64,000 bases of DNA from Streptococcus tangpeifui (GTDB lineage Bacteria > Bacillota > Bacilli > Lactobacillales > Streptococcaceae): NCBI RefSeq assembly GCF_011038795.1, contig NZ_JAAKDU010000003.1:186001-250000 (forward strand), given 5' to 3'. The translations under genes and the position numbers were made by a program. A model generated the notes under the pieces. The model was not told the origin of the DNA. It saw only the letters and a program-made list of their open reading frames with translations, and did not search any database. This document shows positions 12,021-20,942 of the stretch, in pieces (position 1 is the stretch's first letter; the number at the start of each line of letters is the position of its first letter).

Positions 12021-12470
12021 ATGACGATTATTTTTAAAAGAGTACTATTCCAAGTCCTTATTTTTATAATAGCTAGCTATCTAGCTATTTTTATAAGACC
12101 AGAGTTTATTCTTCTTTGGAACATACTTTTTGCAGTTAATTGGGTCGAAAAGGATTTCAACATAAAAGTTAGGGGATGGAAGAAATCTATAAAATTGGGA
12201 GTTTTACTAACTTTGATTAGTAATTCACTCGCCATTCCTTTGTATCTGCTATCCATTAGCAGAGGGCATTACTGCTTAAAAATTAACTTTTTATATACAA
12301 ATACCGTATTAATCTGGATTTCAGCACTGCTATCAGTAGCCTTTTTAGCGAATTATCTAGTGTTATCAAAATATTTTAAAGGAGAGAAATTATTTTACAT
12401 TTGGTCTCTCATAAATTCTGGGATATGCCTACTGATTTTTATAATTTTAGGAAATCCTGTAGAATTTTGA
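12021..12470 (+). CDS. Hypothetical integral membrane protein
   Basis: About 149 residues from ATG 12021, or 154 from an in-frame TTG at 12006; neither has a strong Shine-Dalgarno. Four to five hydrophobic helices are visible (around residues 8-25, 45-65 after the charged NWVEKDF segment, 85-105 and 120-140). No recognised motif. The base composition is more AT-rich than the bgl genes. It lies in a region with a decayed neighbour, so it may be a remnant of an accessory segment. Confidence 0.5.
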   Translation: MTIIFKRVLFQVLIFIIASYLAIFIRPEFILLWNILFAVNWVEKDFNIKVRGWKKSIKLGVLLTLISNSLAIPLYLLSISRGHYCLKINFLYTNTVLIWISALLSVAFLANYLVLSKYFKGEKLFYIWSLINSGICLLIFIILGNPVEF

Positions 12471-12513
12471 TCTAGATTGGATTGGTCAGCGAGAGAGTTT
12501 TGCGATCAAGTGA

Positions 12514-12664
12514 GGACATATCGCTCTTTATGATAGAGATTTAGAAAGAGCAAGAAAATTTTTAAAACTTACTTACCGCCAAGGGGTATGAGTACCGATA
12601 CTGGAACAGACCTTTCATCCTATTTTTAACCTTGCAAGGAGAAAAATATAGGAATTATAAACTG
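12514..12664 (+). pseudogene. Possible remnant of a VOC/glyoxalase-type gene
   Basis: Reading from 12514 gives GHIALYDRDLERARKFLK, which resembles the first strand and helix of VOC proteins (compare HVAIIVSDYEKSRDF at 3555). It stops at 12589, and a different frame then gives YEYRYWNRPFILF and LQGEKYRNYKLQGNYLVD. No start codon or Shine-Dalgarno is present. I read it as a decayed gene; chance is possible. The rest of 12471-12942 shows no supportable gene. Confidence 0.25.
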
Positions 12665-12942
12665 CAGGGAAATTATCTAGTTGACTGATGTTATAAGAAG
12701 AATTGAGGTCTCATAGCAGGGGATTTCAGTTCTTTTTAGTTAGTCTGGCTTTCTTGTTGTTTGGATAGTTGAGTCCGTGCGCCATTCCATTAATCATTAT
12801 CTTATTCACTGCAAGATTGCCTCTTAGATTAACTAATAGTGAGTTTCCCCGCCCATCCGAGTTTTTCTGGACTTGGCGGTCTTAATTTCGTTAGATTTAA
12901 TAGCTGAGATTACTTTAAATATTTGTTAAGTTTACGATTTGT

Positions 12943-12988
12943 TGCTACAATGGACACTGCCTACAGTGACAGTCTTGACATTGTAGCA
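12943..12988 (+). promoter_or_regulatory. Large nested palindrome upstream of the secreted beta-helix protein
   Basis: TGCTACAATG (12943-12952) is perfectly inverted as CATTGTAGCA (12979-12988), and CACTG (12955) is inverted as CAGTG (12964) inside it. It lies 48 bases before the start of the 13037 gene with no T run after it, so it looks more like an operator or RNA hairpin than a terminator. The TACAAT in the left arm could be a -10. Confidence 0.5.
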
Positions 12989-13036
12989 TTTAGACGACGT
13001 TCAACTTTTCAATATTTAGGAGGTTTATGAATCAGT

Positions 13037-14839
13037 ATGAACAAAAAATATTTATTTAACCGTCAGAATTTTGCAAACGCTAAGGGGCACGGGATTAAAC
13101 GCCGTTCCTCTAAAGGTCTCTTAGCAGGGATTATCTTGGCAGGAACGCTGGTCATATTGGGAGCTGGGCAGACTGTCTCAGCCGATGATCATGCCACTGC
13201 ACCAGAAGATAAGGTCACAGAAACAGCTACTCCAGATGGTCTTTCACAAACGGTAGAGAATCAACAAACAGCAGCTGCAGACCGTGCTTCTTCTGGTGAT
13301 TCTGGCCAAACAGAAGAGCAGCCAGTCAATGAAACAAAGGACCAGACCGAAAAACAAGAAGCCCTGCTTAATGGTAAACAAACCGTGTCCGATGAAGATG
13401 AGCCAGAAGATGACGAATCAGAAGAAGATGAAGAAGAAAGTGATGAAAGCTTTAAGACAGAGTCATCTGAAACTGCTGTGGCCTACGATCAGGAGGACGA
13501 CGATGACGATGAGGATAAATCAACTATTATCTTCAGCGATGCTGGAGCACAGTCTTCATCATCACGTGTCACTATTGATGGCCAAAATGTCACCATTTCG
13601 ACTGCCGGTACCTATACCTTAACAGGTTCTGCCAATGGCTACCATATTGCTGTTGCCGACGGTGTAAAGGGTAAGGTTAAGCTGAAACTTAAAGCTGTCA
13701 ATCTAACGGATTCCAGTATTTCATCTGTAAAAGATTTGAGCATTAAGGTTTCCTCAGACAGTTCTTTATCATCATCTAAAGCTACGATTGAAGCAGGTGG
13801 AGCACTCTTTATCACTGGTAAGAAAAAAAGTACCCTGACGCTGACTAGTACAGGTTCGCATGCGATCAAGGCGAAGAGCCTAAAAGCTGAGGACATTAAT
13901 CTGAACCTTCATTCAGCAACTAAAGATGGGATTAATGCCCAAACAGAGGTAAGTATCAAAAATTCCAACCTTACCATTACCGCTGGTGATGATGGAATCC
14001 AAGTCAGCGATAGTACTGATGTCAATGCCGGTGATCTCAAAATCAAAGATTCAACCATAAATATCACAGCCGCAAGTAAAGGCATTACAGTAAACGACGA
14101 GGTAACCGTTAAAGGCTCTACGACCATAATCATCAAGTCTGATTCCGAAGGGATTGAAGGCCGCCATGTTGAGCTGAAAAAAGGAACTGTCACCATTGAT
14201 TCCGGTGATGATGTGATTAATGCTACTGAGTGGACTGCCAAAGACGATGCCGACCTCTCTCAGTTGACCAACAGCCCAGCTGATATTAAAAACAGCGTTG
14301 CTATCATTCTCTCTGATGCCGATGTTAATGGTATTGGCTATGATGATGGTATCGACTCCAATGGTAATTTAACTGTTACTGGCGGTAATCTTAAGATTCA
14401 GTCTAAGACCGATTACAGCTCAGCCATTGACTACGATGGTATCGGTCTGGCTTCTGGCGGCACTATCTGGGGAATTGGACACATGGGATTTGCCCAAGGC
14501 TTCTCAACAGGAACCAAGCAGGCCTATATTATTGGTATTGCCTCAGGATTAGCCGGTGATACCATTACCGTTACAGATGAAAACGGCGAAGTGGTGGCCG
14601 AAACCAAGGCTGAGGTTGATTTTGATAATGTTGTCTACTCGAGTAAAGACCTCAAGGAAGGAAAGACTTACACCATTACAACAGCTGATGGTCATCCGGC
14701 AAAGGTAAGGGCAACCAAAGAAACAACTCCTCATCCAGAAATTCGCCGTGATATTCCTAAAGATACGATTCCTCTCTTACCCAACGGCCATCATCCGGCC
14801 TTCCCTGGAAGCGGAACACCGCCAGAGGATAATCATTAA
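13037..14839 (+). CDS. Secreted carbohydrate-binding beta-helix protein (Cthe_2159-like)
   Basis: 600 residues. Residues 1-50 form a long signal peptide: a basic stretch, then GLLAGIILAGTLVILGAG, with likely cleavage after TVSA. Residues about 50-160 are low-complexity and very acidic (runs of D and E). Residues 170-560 contain repeated short beta strands with patterns such as DGINAQTEVSIKNSNLTI, GDDGIQVSDS and SEGIEGRHVELKKGTVTI, typical of the calcium-binding Cthe_2159/DUF4353 carbohydrate-binding beta-helix family. There is no LPXTG anchor; the C-terminus is Pro/Gly/His-rich. Shine-Dalgarno AGGAGG is 13 bases from this ATG, rather far. Probably a cell-surface or matrix polysaccharide binder; ligand unknown. 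Confidence 0.75.
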   Translation: MNKKYLFNRQNFANAKGHGIKRRSSKGLLAGIILAGTLVILGAGQTVSADDHATAPEDKVTETATPDGLSQTVENQQTAAADRASSGDSGQTEEQPVNETKDQTEKQEALLNGKQTVSDEDEPEDDESEEDEEESDESFKTESSETAVAYDQEDDDDDEDKSTIIFSDAGAQSSSSRVTIDGQNVTISTAGTYTLTGSANGYHIAVADGVKGKVKLKLKAVNLTDSSISSVKDLSIKVSSDSSLSSSKATIEAGGALFITGKKKSTLTLTSTGSHAIKAKSLKAEDINLNLHSATKDGINAQTEVSIKNSNLTITAGDDGIQVSDSTDVNAGDLKIKDSTINITAASKGITVNDEVTVKGSTTIIIKSDSEGIEGRHVELKKGTVTIDSGDDVINATEWTAKDDADLSQLTNSPADIKNSVAIILSDADVNGIGYDDGIDSNGNLTVTGGNLKIQSKTDYSSAIDYDGIGLASGGTIWGIGHMGFAQGFSTGTKQAYIIGIASGLAGDTITVTDENGEVVAETKAEVDFDNVVYSSKDLKEGKTYTITTADGHPAKVRATKETTPHPEIRRDIPKDTIPLLPNGHHPAFPGSGTPPEDNH

Positions 14840-14908
14840 TGTTTTTATACGGGAATCAAAAACACTGGTATTTTATAATATCAGTCAACTAAGGTACTAA
14901 AGTAAAAG

Positions 14909-14957
14909 AAACTATTCCAAAGTGTTGATTTTTCGACATAAAATGGAATAGTTTTTT
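14909..14957 (+). terminator. Terminator of the secreted protein gene
   Basis: AACTATTCCA (14910) pairs with TGGAATAGTT (14944), followed by T residues, 70 bases after the stop. Confidence 0.7.
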
Positions 14958-15226
14958 AGCTTGGGCTATTTTTGAGCGCACTAAAGAAAGGTTTTTATCC
15001 TTCAATTATGGTACCCTATAAGTAAAACTAACCGTTTTTTGGACCTTTTATTTTTCTCGAAAATGTTCGAGCGCATCGGCTAATGGATAAATTGTTTTCA
15101 GTTGCAGGGAAGGTAAAGCAGAGCTGAACAGAGATGCTGTGAGTAAAAGATTGTAACAGTTTGTGTGAGAGCGCTACAGAGTGGGGATAACAGCACAAAT
15201 ATTTTGAACTTATGTGGGGGTGTGAG
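14958..15226. other. Non-coding stretch before the GNAT gene
   Basis: No ORF with a Shine-Dalgarno and no convincing family resemblance was seen. It is AT-rich upstream and carries short G-rich motifs immediately before 15227 that probably serve as the ribosome-binding site. Confidence 0.4.
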
Positions 15227-15682
15227 ATGACTATCAGATTTGAAGAAGGGATAAATAAAGACCATGCTTTGCTGTTATGTGAGTGGTCTAATAAAGAGGG
15301 AAAGGACTTCCAAGAGCAATGGATGGGACCGCAGATTTCTTATCCATTGAATGATGACAAGATAAAAGAATTAGCAAATATATTTTCAATCTTCAATGAT
15401 GATGAATTTATAGGTGTGATACAAAAAGTGGAGGTTAAGAGCAATAATATACACATAGGGAGATTCGTATTAGACCCCCAAAAAACAGGAATGGGGCTTG
15501 GAAAAGAAGCACTGAACGGATTTGTAAATTTAATTTTTGAGGATGACCATATAAAAAGCATCACCTTAACTGTTTTTGATTTCAATCAAAATGCCAAGAA
15601 GCTTTATGATAAACTTGGATTCAGAATCGATGAAGTATTCGAAACGCCAAAGCTCAAATATATTATGAGAAGATACAGATAA
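15227..15682 (+). CDS. GNAT-family N-acetyltransferase
   Basis: 151 residues from ATG 15227, which is preceded by GTGGGGGTGTGAG; an ATG five codons earlier lacks a ribosome-binding site. The acetyl-CoA-binding signature reads FVLDPQKTGMGLGKEAL (about residue 80), followed by ITLTVFDFNQNAKKLYDKLGF, the classical motif B of GNAT enzymes. The N-terminal half (EWSNKEGKDFQEQW) is typical of the RimI/RimJ-like branch. Acceptor substrate unknown. A monocistronic gene with no clear terminator. Confidence 0.85.
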   Translation: MTIRFEEGINKDHALLLCEWSNKEGKDFQEQWMGPQISYPLNDDKIKELANIFSIFNDDEFIGVIQKVEVKSNNIHIGRFVLDPQKTGMGLGKEALNGFVNLIFEDDHIKSITLTVFDFNQNAKKLYDKLGFRIDEVFETPKLKYIMRRYR

Positions 15683-16028
15683 ATCCAGTTATATCGTAAG
15701 GTGGTAGGGTGCATCAGCAAATAAGGCTAAAGAATATATAGCTACTCAATAAGTCTCCACACAAAAAACGACTGTCTTCTCAGACATACCAAAGTATTGA
15801 TCAAAGATCAGTAGTCAGCTGATGGGGGAGGAGGTATGGACCTAGCCCCCGCGATTGGTTTCCCTAGTAGAGCGATTTCATTTGGGTTAAATTATTGTAT
15901 AATAGATTTGTTTGGGAACCGAAACTGGTAGATTAAACTCATGAAAACCGCATACGAAAAGCCCTAAAACATTTAAAATGGTTAAGCTAACAACATGTGG
16001 GTATAACTAATGATTTAAGGAGAGCTAT
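15683..16028. other. Intergenic region before the two-component system
   Basis: No gene is supported. A TATAAT at 15897-15902 with TTTCAT 16 bases upstream is a plausible promoter for the downstream regulator, giving a leader of about 120 bases. TGATCAAAGATCA near 15798 is a short palindrome with no assigned role. Confidence 0.45.
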
Positions 16029-16715
16029 ATGGTGTTTAAAATAGGAATGATCGAAGATGATTCAGATTTGGCAACAAGTATCAAAGAACACCTGATTAGG
16101 TATGATTTTGAAGTATCTATTTGTAAAGACTTTAAGCATGTTGATCAATTTATTAAGGAATATGTCCCGCATCTGGTTTTGCTGGACATTAACATTCCTT
16201 ATTACGATGGCTTTTATTGGTGTAATGAGATTAGAAAAATAACCAAAGCTCCTATCATTTTTATGTCCGCAAGATCAGAAGATACTGACCAAGTCAGAGC
16301 TATTATGAGCGGAGGGGATGATTATCTAATCAAGCCTTTTTCACATGACCTACTGCTCGCCAAGGTCAACTCACAGCTACGACGGACCTATGGTGAATAT
16401 GCTCATAATGAGACTGAAGTAATCTGCGGGGATTGCACCTTTAACAAACTCAGATTTACCTTGATGTGCCAAGAACATCAAGTGGATTTATCTAAAAATG
16501 AAGCTACTTTAATAGAGCTTTTGTTTGACAGTTATCCAAACGTGATTAGCCGTGAAAAGTTGCTATCTGGCATCTGGGATAACGAGCTTTTCGTAGAAGA
16601 AAATACGCTAAATGTAACGATTAGCAGGGTTAGAAAAAAGTTGGCTGACTTAAACTCGCAATTAAAAGTCACAACCGTGAGAGGCATGGGCTATAAGGTG
16701 GAATATGAAGCGTAA
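16029..16715 (+). CDS. Response regulator of a Bce-type two-component system
   Basis: 228 residues. The receiver domain (1-115) carries the acidic pair EDD near residue 10, phospho-acceptor Asp in LVLLDINIPYYDGF (about residue 53) and Lys in DDYLIKPFSHD (about 102). The OmpR-type winged helix (about 130-225) ends in TVRGMGYKVEYE. The start has AAGGAGAG. The sensor kinase gene begins inside its last codons (11-base overlap), so they are translationally coupled. With the intramembrane kinase and the ABC pair downstream it forms a cell-envelope peptide-stress module like BceRS-BceAB. Confidence 0.92.
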   Translation: MVFKIGMIEDDSDLATSIKEHLIRYDFEVSICKDFKHVDQFIKEYVPHLVLLDINIPYYDGFYWCNEIRKITKAPIIFMSARSEDTDQVRAIMSGGDDYLIKPFSHDLLLAKVNSQLRRTYGEYAHNETEVICGDCTFNKLRFTLMCQEHQVDLSKNEATLIELLFDSYPNVISREKLLSGIWDNELFVEENTLNVTISRVRKKLADLNSQLKVTTVRGMGYKVEYEA

Positions 16716-17694
16716 AAGTGTCCTAAAATTATTCATTGCAGACTGTGCTCCTTTATTTTTCATGAGTTTTTTAACTCAAGTTGTTTTCTTTGGACTGTTG
16801 TTTTATCTTAAAGGAATCTGGCTTGAAGAGATTTTCTATTTCAGCTTTTTAGTCTTTGTGATCTTACTCATTTTATTTATCATTAGATTTTATAAAAGAG
16901 GGCGGGTATATGAAAAATTATTACTGAAAAGCGATAGTTTAAGTGACTATTTAATTCAAAAGCCTAGAAGCTCATTTGAAGAAAGTTTTAATTTGATGGT
17001 AGATAACTTGATTATGAACAATAATCTAAGGGAAATAGAGCAGAAGCAAGATAAAAAGTTACAAAAGGTAATGATCTACCGATTTGTACACCAAATAAAA
17101 ACTCCGCTGTCGGTATTAAGACTGACTAGTGAAAATCTGCATGATACAGTGCATTATCAAAAAATACGCAGAAACATCAGTACGATTGAGTATGACTTAA
17201 ATCAGATGTTAGACATCTATCGGCTAGATGACTTTAAGAATGATTTTGTCTCCGAAAAGGTATTCTTAAAAGAACTCTGCCGGGATACGATCAATGGATT
17301 GAAAGATTATTTTATCGCATCGCAGATTTATCCTAAACTAGACATTGATGATACTATTTATGTTTATTCCGATTCCAAATGGCTGAAATTGGTTATCCAC
17401 CAACTTCTGACAAATGCCATAAAGTACAGTCATAAAGGGCAAACAGTGACAATTAGAGCAAAAAGAGAAGAAGATAAGGTTCTCTTGTCCATTATGGATG
17501 ATGGCACAGGAATAGAAAGGGCTGACTTAAAAAATATTTTTGACTTATTTTACGTAGGAAAAAATGGAAGAAATACAGCTGATTCCAGTGGCATTGGTCT
17601 CTATATTGTCAAAAGAGTTGTCGAGCATTTGGGACATGATGTAGAGGTAGATTCCAAAGTAGATGAAGGAACCACAATAACAGTGAGATTTTAG
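16705..17694 (+). CDS. Intramembrane-sensing histidine kinase (BceS-type)
   Basis: 329 residues with only two N-terminal transmembrane helices (about 13-35 and 40-60) and almost no extracellular loop, characteristic of kinases that sense through a partner BceAB transporter. The phospho-acceptor His is in FVHQIKTPLSVLRL (about residue 130); the ATPase boxes are NAIKYS (N), DDGTGI (G1) and SSGIGLYIVKR (G2). It overlaps the response regulator. It likely phosphorylates that regulator when the ABC permease encounters bacitracin, lantibiotic or a similar peptide. Confidence 0.92.
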   Translation: MKRKSVLKLFIADCAPLFFMSFLTQVVFFGLLFYLKGIWLEEIFYFSFLVFVILLILFIIRFYKRGRVYEKLLLKSDSLSDYLIQKPRSSFEESFNLMVDNLIMNNNLREIEQKQDKKLQKVMIYRFVHQIKTPLSVLRLTSENLHDTVHYQKIRRNISTIEYDLNQMLDIYRLDDFKNDFVSEKVFLKELCRDTINGLKDYFIASQIYPKLDIDDTIYVYSDSKWLKLVIHQLLTNAIKYSHKGQTVTIRAKREEDKVLLSIMDDGTGIERADLKNIFDLFYVGKNGRNTADSSGIGLYIVKRVVEHLGHDVEVDSKVDEGTTITVRF

Positions 17695-17840
17695 GGATCC
17701 TATCCGATAACGTGACAAAACTGTAAGGTTCTGTCATGTTACCGGATTTTTGTTTGGGTTCATACTTGGTAAACTATACTTGTAAAAGATGAATAAGAGT
17801 GTGACAGGAATCAATAATTCAAAGAATTTGATTTCGTTGT

Positions 17841-18028
17841 CTCACCTCCGCACAGTTGATTAGGTTGGCTGCTATCACTTGCGTGGTAGTTAAACAGTCC
17901 AGTGGACTGTTTAAGGGGGCGCCTGAAAATAGGAGTGCGCCCCGAGATAAGGACCACCAGTCAACCACTGCGCCTTGCATCTAAAATTGCCAAAATAAAT
18001 AAGGCCGAGAACTTTTGTCTCAACCTCG
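17841..18028 (+). repeat. Dispersed intergenic repeat, copy 1
   Basis: Starts CACCTCCGCACAGTTGATTA and runs through CTATCACTTGC, the hairpin AAACAGTCC-AGT-GGACTGTTT, a CCTGAAAAT.. segment, GATAAGGACCACC, CCACTGCG and AAATAAATAAGGC, ending in a GAGAACTTTTGTCTCAACCTC hairpin-like end. Copy 2 (20701-20940) is the same in reverse, and copy 3 (53126-53478) is the same with insertions. The copy separates the kinase gene from the ABC genes. Confidence 0.8.
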
Positions 18029-18057
18029 TTTAAAATCATTTTGAAAGGAAGCACAAC

Positions 18058-18813
18058 ATGATACTAACAGTTTCAAATTTAGAAAAAACATACAAGGGAA
18101 AGGTCTCTTTCAAAGCCTTAAACGACATCAATATGGAGGTGGCAGAAGGAGAGTTTATCGCCATCATGGGTCCCAGCGGAAGCGGGAAAAGTACCTTTTT
18201 AAATGCCATATCAACCATTGATAAACCCACGGGAGGTTCTGTTTTCATTGCTGGACGCAATCCTTATGACATGAATGATGAACAGCTATCAACTTTCAGA
18301 AGAAAAGAGTTGGGTTTTGTTTTTCAGCAGTTTAACCTTATCAACACTTTGACAGTGGGAGAAAATATTATTCTGCCACTGACCTTGGATAATGTGCCCT
18401 TGGATAGCATGAGTACAAAGCTTAAACACATCAGCGAATTTTTAGGCATTTCCCATTTGCTCAATAAAAGGACTTATGAAATTTCAGGAGGACAGGCGCA
18501 GCGGGTTGCTATCGCCAGAGCAGTCATAAACAATCCATCAATTTTACTGGCAGATGAACCTACCGGAAATTTAGATTCGAAATCAGCACGAGATGTGATG
18601 AAGCTTTTTAAAAAGTTAAATGAGTCCATGAAGGTAACGATTATCATGGTAACTCATGACCCCAATATTGCAGCTTACTGTGATAAGACTTATATCATAA
18701 AAGATGGCAATATTTATATGGAAATCATTAACAGAAATAACGATGACATCTATAGAAAAGAAATTTTGAATACGATGAGCCTGCTTGGAGGTGATGACAG
18801 TGACGCTATTTGA
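18058..18813 (+). CDS. BceA-type ABC transporter ATPase
   Basis: 251 residues of the MacB/LolD-like export ATPase class: Walker A GPSGSGKST (about residue 40), Q-loop GFVFQQFNL, signature ISGGQAQR, Walker B ILLADEPTGNLDSK and H-loop VTHDPN. The start has GAAAGGAAG nine bases upstream. Its last codons overlap the permease start. Together with the permease it would remove bacitracin-, nisin- or mersacidin-like peptides from the membrane and signal to the kinase. A 363-base gap holding repeat copy 1 separates it from the kinase gene, so it probably has its own promoter controlled by the regulator. Confidence 0.93.
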   Translation: MILTVSNLEKTYKGKVSFKALNDINMEVAEGEFIAIMGPSGSGKSTFLNAISTIDKPTGGSVFIAGRNPYDMNDEQLSTFRRKELGFVFQQFNLINTLTVGENIILPLTLDNVPLDSMSTKLKHISEFLGISHLLNKRTYEISGGQAQRVAIARAVINNPSILLADEPTGNLDSKSARDVMKLFKKLNESMKVTIIMVTHDPNIAAYCDKTYIIKDGNIYMEIINRNNDDIYRKEILNTMSLLGGDDSDAI

Positions 18814-20686
18814 TTTTGCACTAAATAATATAAAAAGGGACTTTAGAACCTATTTATACCATTTCCTAAGTTGTACTTTTTCTGTCTTTATCTTCTTTCT
18901 CTTCACAACCTTGGCCCAGCATCCAGCCTTAGCCATTGTGGATTCAAGGGGTACGATTGGGCTCGTCTTATTTCTAACGCGTATCGTCTCCGTAGCTTTT
19001 GCCTTTGTTCTGATTCTGTATTCAGTAGGCAATTTTTTGAAAATCCGAAGCAAGCAATTTGCCATCTTAAATATTATCGGAACCAGCAAGAAACAATTTA
19101 GTAAGCTGATTTTCCTTGAAAATATGATCCTGTCAACGTCAGCCATGTTTTCAGGGATTGTCATGGGAATTATTTTTTCTAAGCTCTTCTTGATGCTAGC
19201 GCAACAAATGATAGGCAGATTAGACCTTCACTTTTATTTTCCACTGGTGGCAGTCTTACTAACCTTAGTGCTCATGGGAAGCTTATTCTTAGTTATAGCC
19301 CTGCTTGCTCCAGTCATTCTGAGAAAGAAAAAAATCATCGATCTTCTAAAAAAAGAAGAAGTGACGGAAAAAAATCATTTTATCCTGTCCTTGCTAGCCG
19401 TTATATTAGTTGTTCCTCTAACGGTATACTTGCATTTAATCTCTGGTGACACACCGTCAATTTTTATCTATGTATTAGATTTATTATCTTATATGAGTAG
19501 CACCTACTTTATCTGCTATCTTATCTTTACCGTCTATGCCTCTGTCATGAAAAAGAGCGGACGGCTGTACAACAAGCAGAACTTGGTGATGGTGAGTGAT
19601 TTTAAATACAAAATCAATACGAATATCAAAACGATGACCGGCGTTATGATTTTATTTAGTATCGTCTTAACTTCTCTCGTTTATATCGTTGGAGCGCCTA
19701 GAAATATTGCGCAGGACACAAAAAAAGTAGTCCCGTACTCTTATATGTACGCTAATTGGGAAAATCAAGCAGAGGGCGCTAAAAAGGCAGATACCCTTTC
19801 TAAAAAATTAGCAGAAACGGATGATTTTAAGCAGCTGACTATTGACTATGCCCAGCTAAAAAGTAATCTTAGAACAACCAGACATATTATCTTATCGAAT
19901 ACTATGTACAATGACATCGCTAACTTTTTGCATAGAGAGAAGCTTAACCTTACAGACGACAGCTATTTTCTGGTCGGAGTTGATGGTAAAGCAGAGCCAG
20001 TTTTAACAGATAATGTTAAAGAAAAATTATCAAGCTATCACATCACAAAGAAAAGTGGCTTAGATAAGAGAGTGATTGCCTTATCAGGCTATTTTACAAG
20101 TGTTACCGTTATCTCCGATAAAAAATACGAAGAGCTGTCCCAGAAATTAAACAAAGACACCATCTATGCCTTTGACCAAGTCCACTATCAAGAGGATAAG
20201 GCAGGAAAAATGGCAGAGCTGGAGAAAGCGATCGGATTTAAAAAAGGAAAAGAGACCTTGATATCGTATTATATGTATTATGACAATGAAAGTTTAACCA
20301 GAAAGTTAGTCTCTTATGTCGGCAGTATTTTATGCGTCTCCTTTTTAATCGGAATGGCCAGCATTATCTACTCAAGACTCTATTCTGCTCTAGAGGAAGA
20401 AAGTAAGAAGTACAGCATCATGATGAAGATTGGCCTAAGCCAATCACGTTTAAAAGCTGTTACAGCAAGTACGCTTAGGTGGCTGTTTCTAGCGCCATTT
20501 GCAATCGCCCTCGGAATATCTTGGCTCTTTGTTATCATTATCAATCGGGTCACCCTAACGTCTTATACTGAACTGTCTCTTATCTGCTATGGTGTGTGTA
20601 CCATCATAGAAATTATCTTATATCTTATCGTCAAGAACAAATACCAAAAGCAACTATTTAATAGTATCTATGAGATAAAAGGTTAG
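18800..20686 (+). CDS. BceB-type ABC permease
   Basis: About 628 residues with ten predicted membrane helices and a large extracellular domain of roughly 200 residues (about 300-510) between helices 7 and 8, the defining feature of BceB permeases. FtsX-like segments occur near residues 55-180 and 515-620. I chose GTG 18800, eight bases after GGAGG; ATG 18794 is too close to it and TTG 18785 precedes it. It overlaps the ATPase gene by 14 bases. The extracellular domain recognises the peptide or its lipid target; specificity is not readable. Confidence 0.92.
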   Translation: MTLFDFALNNIKRDFRTYLYHFLSCTFSVFIFFLFTTLAQHPALAIVDSRGTIGLVLFLTRIVSVAFAFVLILYSVGNFLKIRSKQFAILNIIGTSKKQFSKLIFLENMILSTSAMFSGIVMGIIFSKLFLMLAQQMIGRLDLHFYFPLVAVLLTLVLMGSLFLVIALLAPVILRKKKIIDLLKKEEVTEKNHFILSLLAVILVVPLTVYLHLISGDTPSIFIYVLDLLSYMSSTYFICYLIFTVYASVMKKSGRLYNKQNLVMVSDFKYKINTNIKTMTGVMILFSIVLTSLVYIVGAPRNIAQDTKKVVPYSYMYANWENQAEGAKKADTLSKKLAETDDFKQLTIDYAQLKSNLRTTRHIILSNTMYNDIANFLHREKLNLTDDSYFLVGVDGKAEPVLTDNVKEKLSSYHITKKSGLDKRVIALSGYFTSVTVISDKKYEELSQKLNKDTIYAFDQVHYQEDKAGKMAELEKAIGFKKGKETLISYYMYYDNESLTRKLVSYVGSILCVSFLIGMASIIYSRLYSALEEESKKYSIMMKIGLSQSRLKAVTASTLRWLFLAPFAIALGISWLFVIIINRVTLTSYTELSLICYGVCTIIEIILYLIVKNKYQKQLFNSIYEIKG

Positions 20687-20700
20687 TTTGTAAAACTTAT

Positions 20701-20940
20701 CAAGAGGCTGGGACAAAAGTCCTGCCTCATTTAATTTATTTAAGATATAGCAGTTTGCCGCAGTGGTTGATTGGAGGTCCTTATCTTGGGTCGCATTCTC
20801 ATTTTCAGGCGACCCCTTAAACAGTCCACTGGACTGTTTAACTACCATGCAAGTGACAGCTCCAACAGTTTGGGAAACTGTTGGAGGAATTCCATGAACG
20901 TCAGTTCATGTCAATAGTAATCAACTATGCGGAGGTGGGA
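20701..20940 (-). repeat. Dispersed intergenic repeat, copy 2 (inverted)
   Basis: Reverse complement of copy 1 with an additional hairpin block. From the right it reads CCACCTCCGCATAGTTGATTA, then the CATGAAC-GTCA-GTTCATG and CCAACAGTTT-GGG-AAACTGTTGG hairpins absent from copy 1, then CACTTGCATGGTAGTT, AAACAGTCC/GGACTGTTT, GATAAGGACCTCCAATC, CCACTGCGG, ending in GAGGCAGGACTTTTGTCCCAGCCTC. The last part lies 17 bases after the permease stop and may act as its terminator. Copies 1 and 2 bracket the ABC genes in inverted orientation. Confidence 0.8.
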
Positions 20941-20942
20941 GT

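Noticed and set aside
13284-13622. Lys/Met-rich ORF inside the beta-helix gene
   Set aside because: A shadow of the acidic Glu/Asp repeat in another frame.
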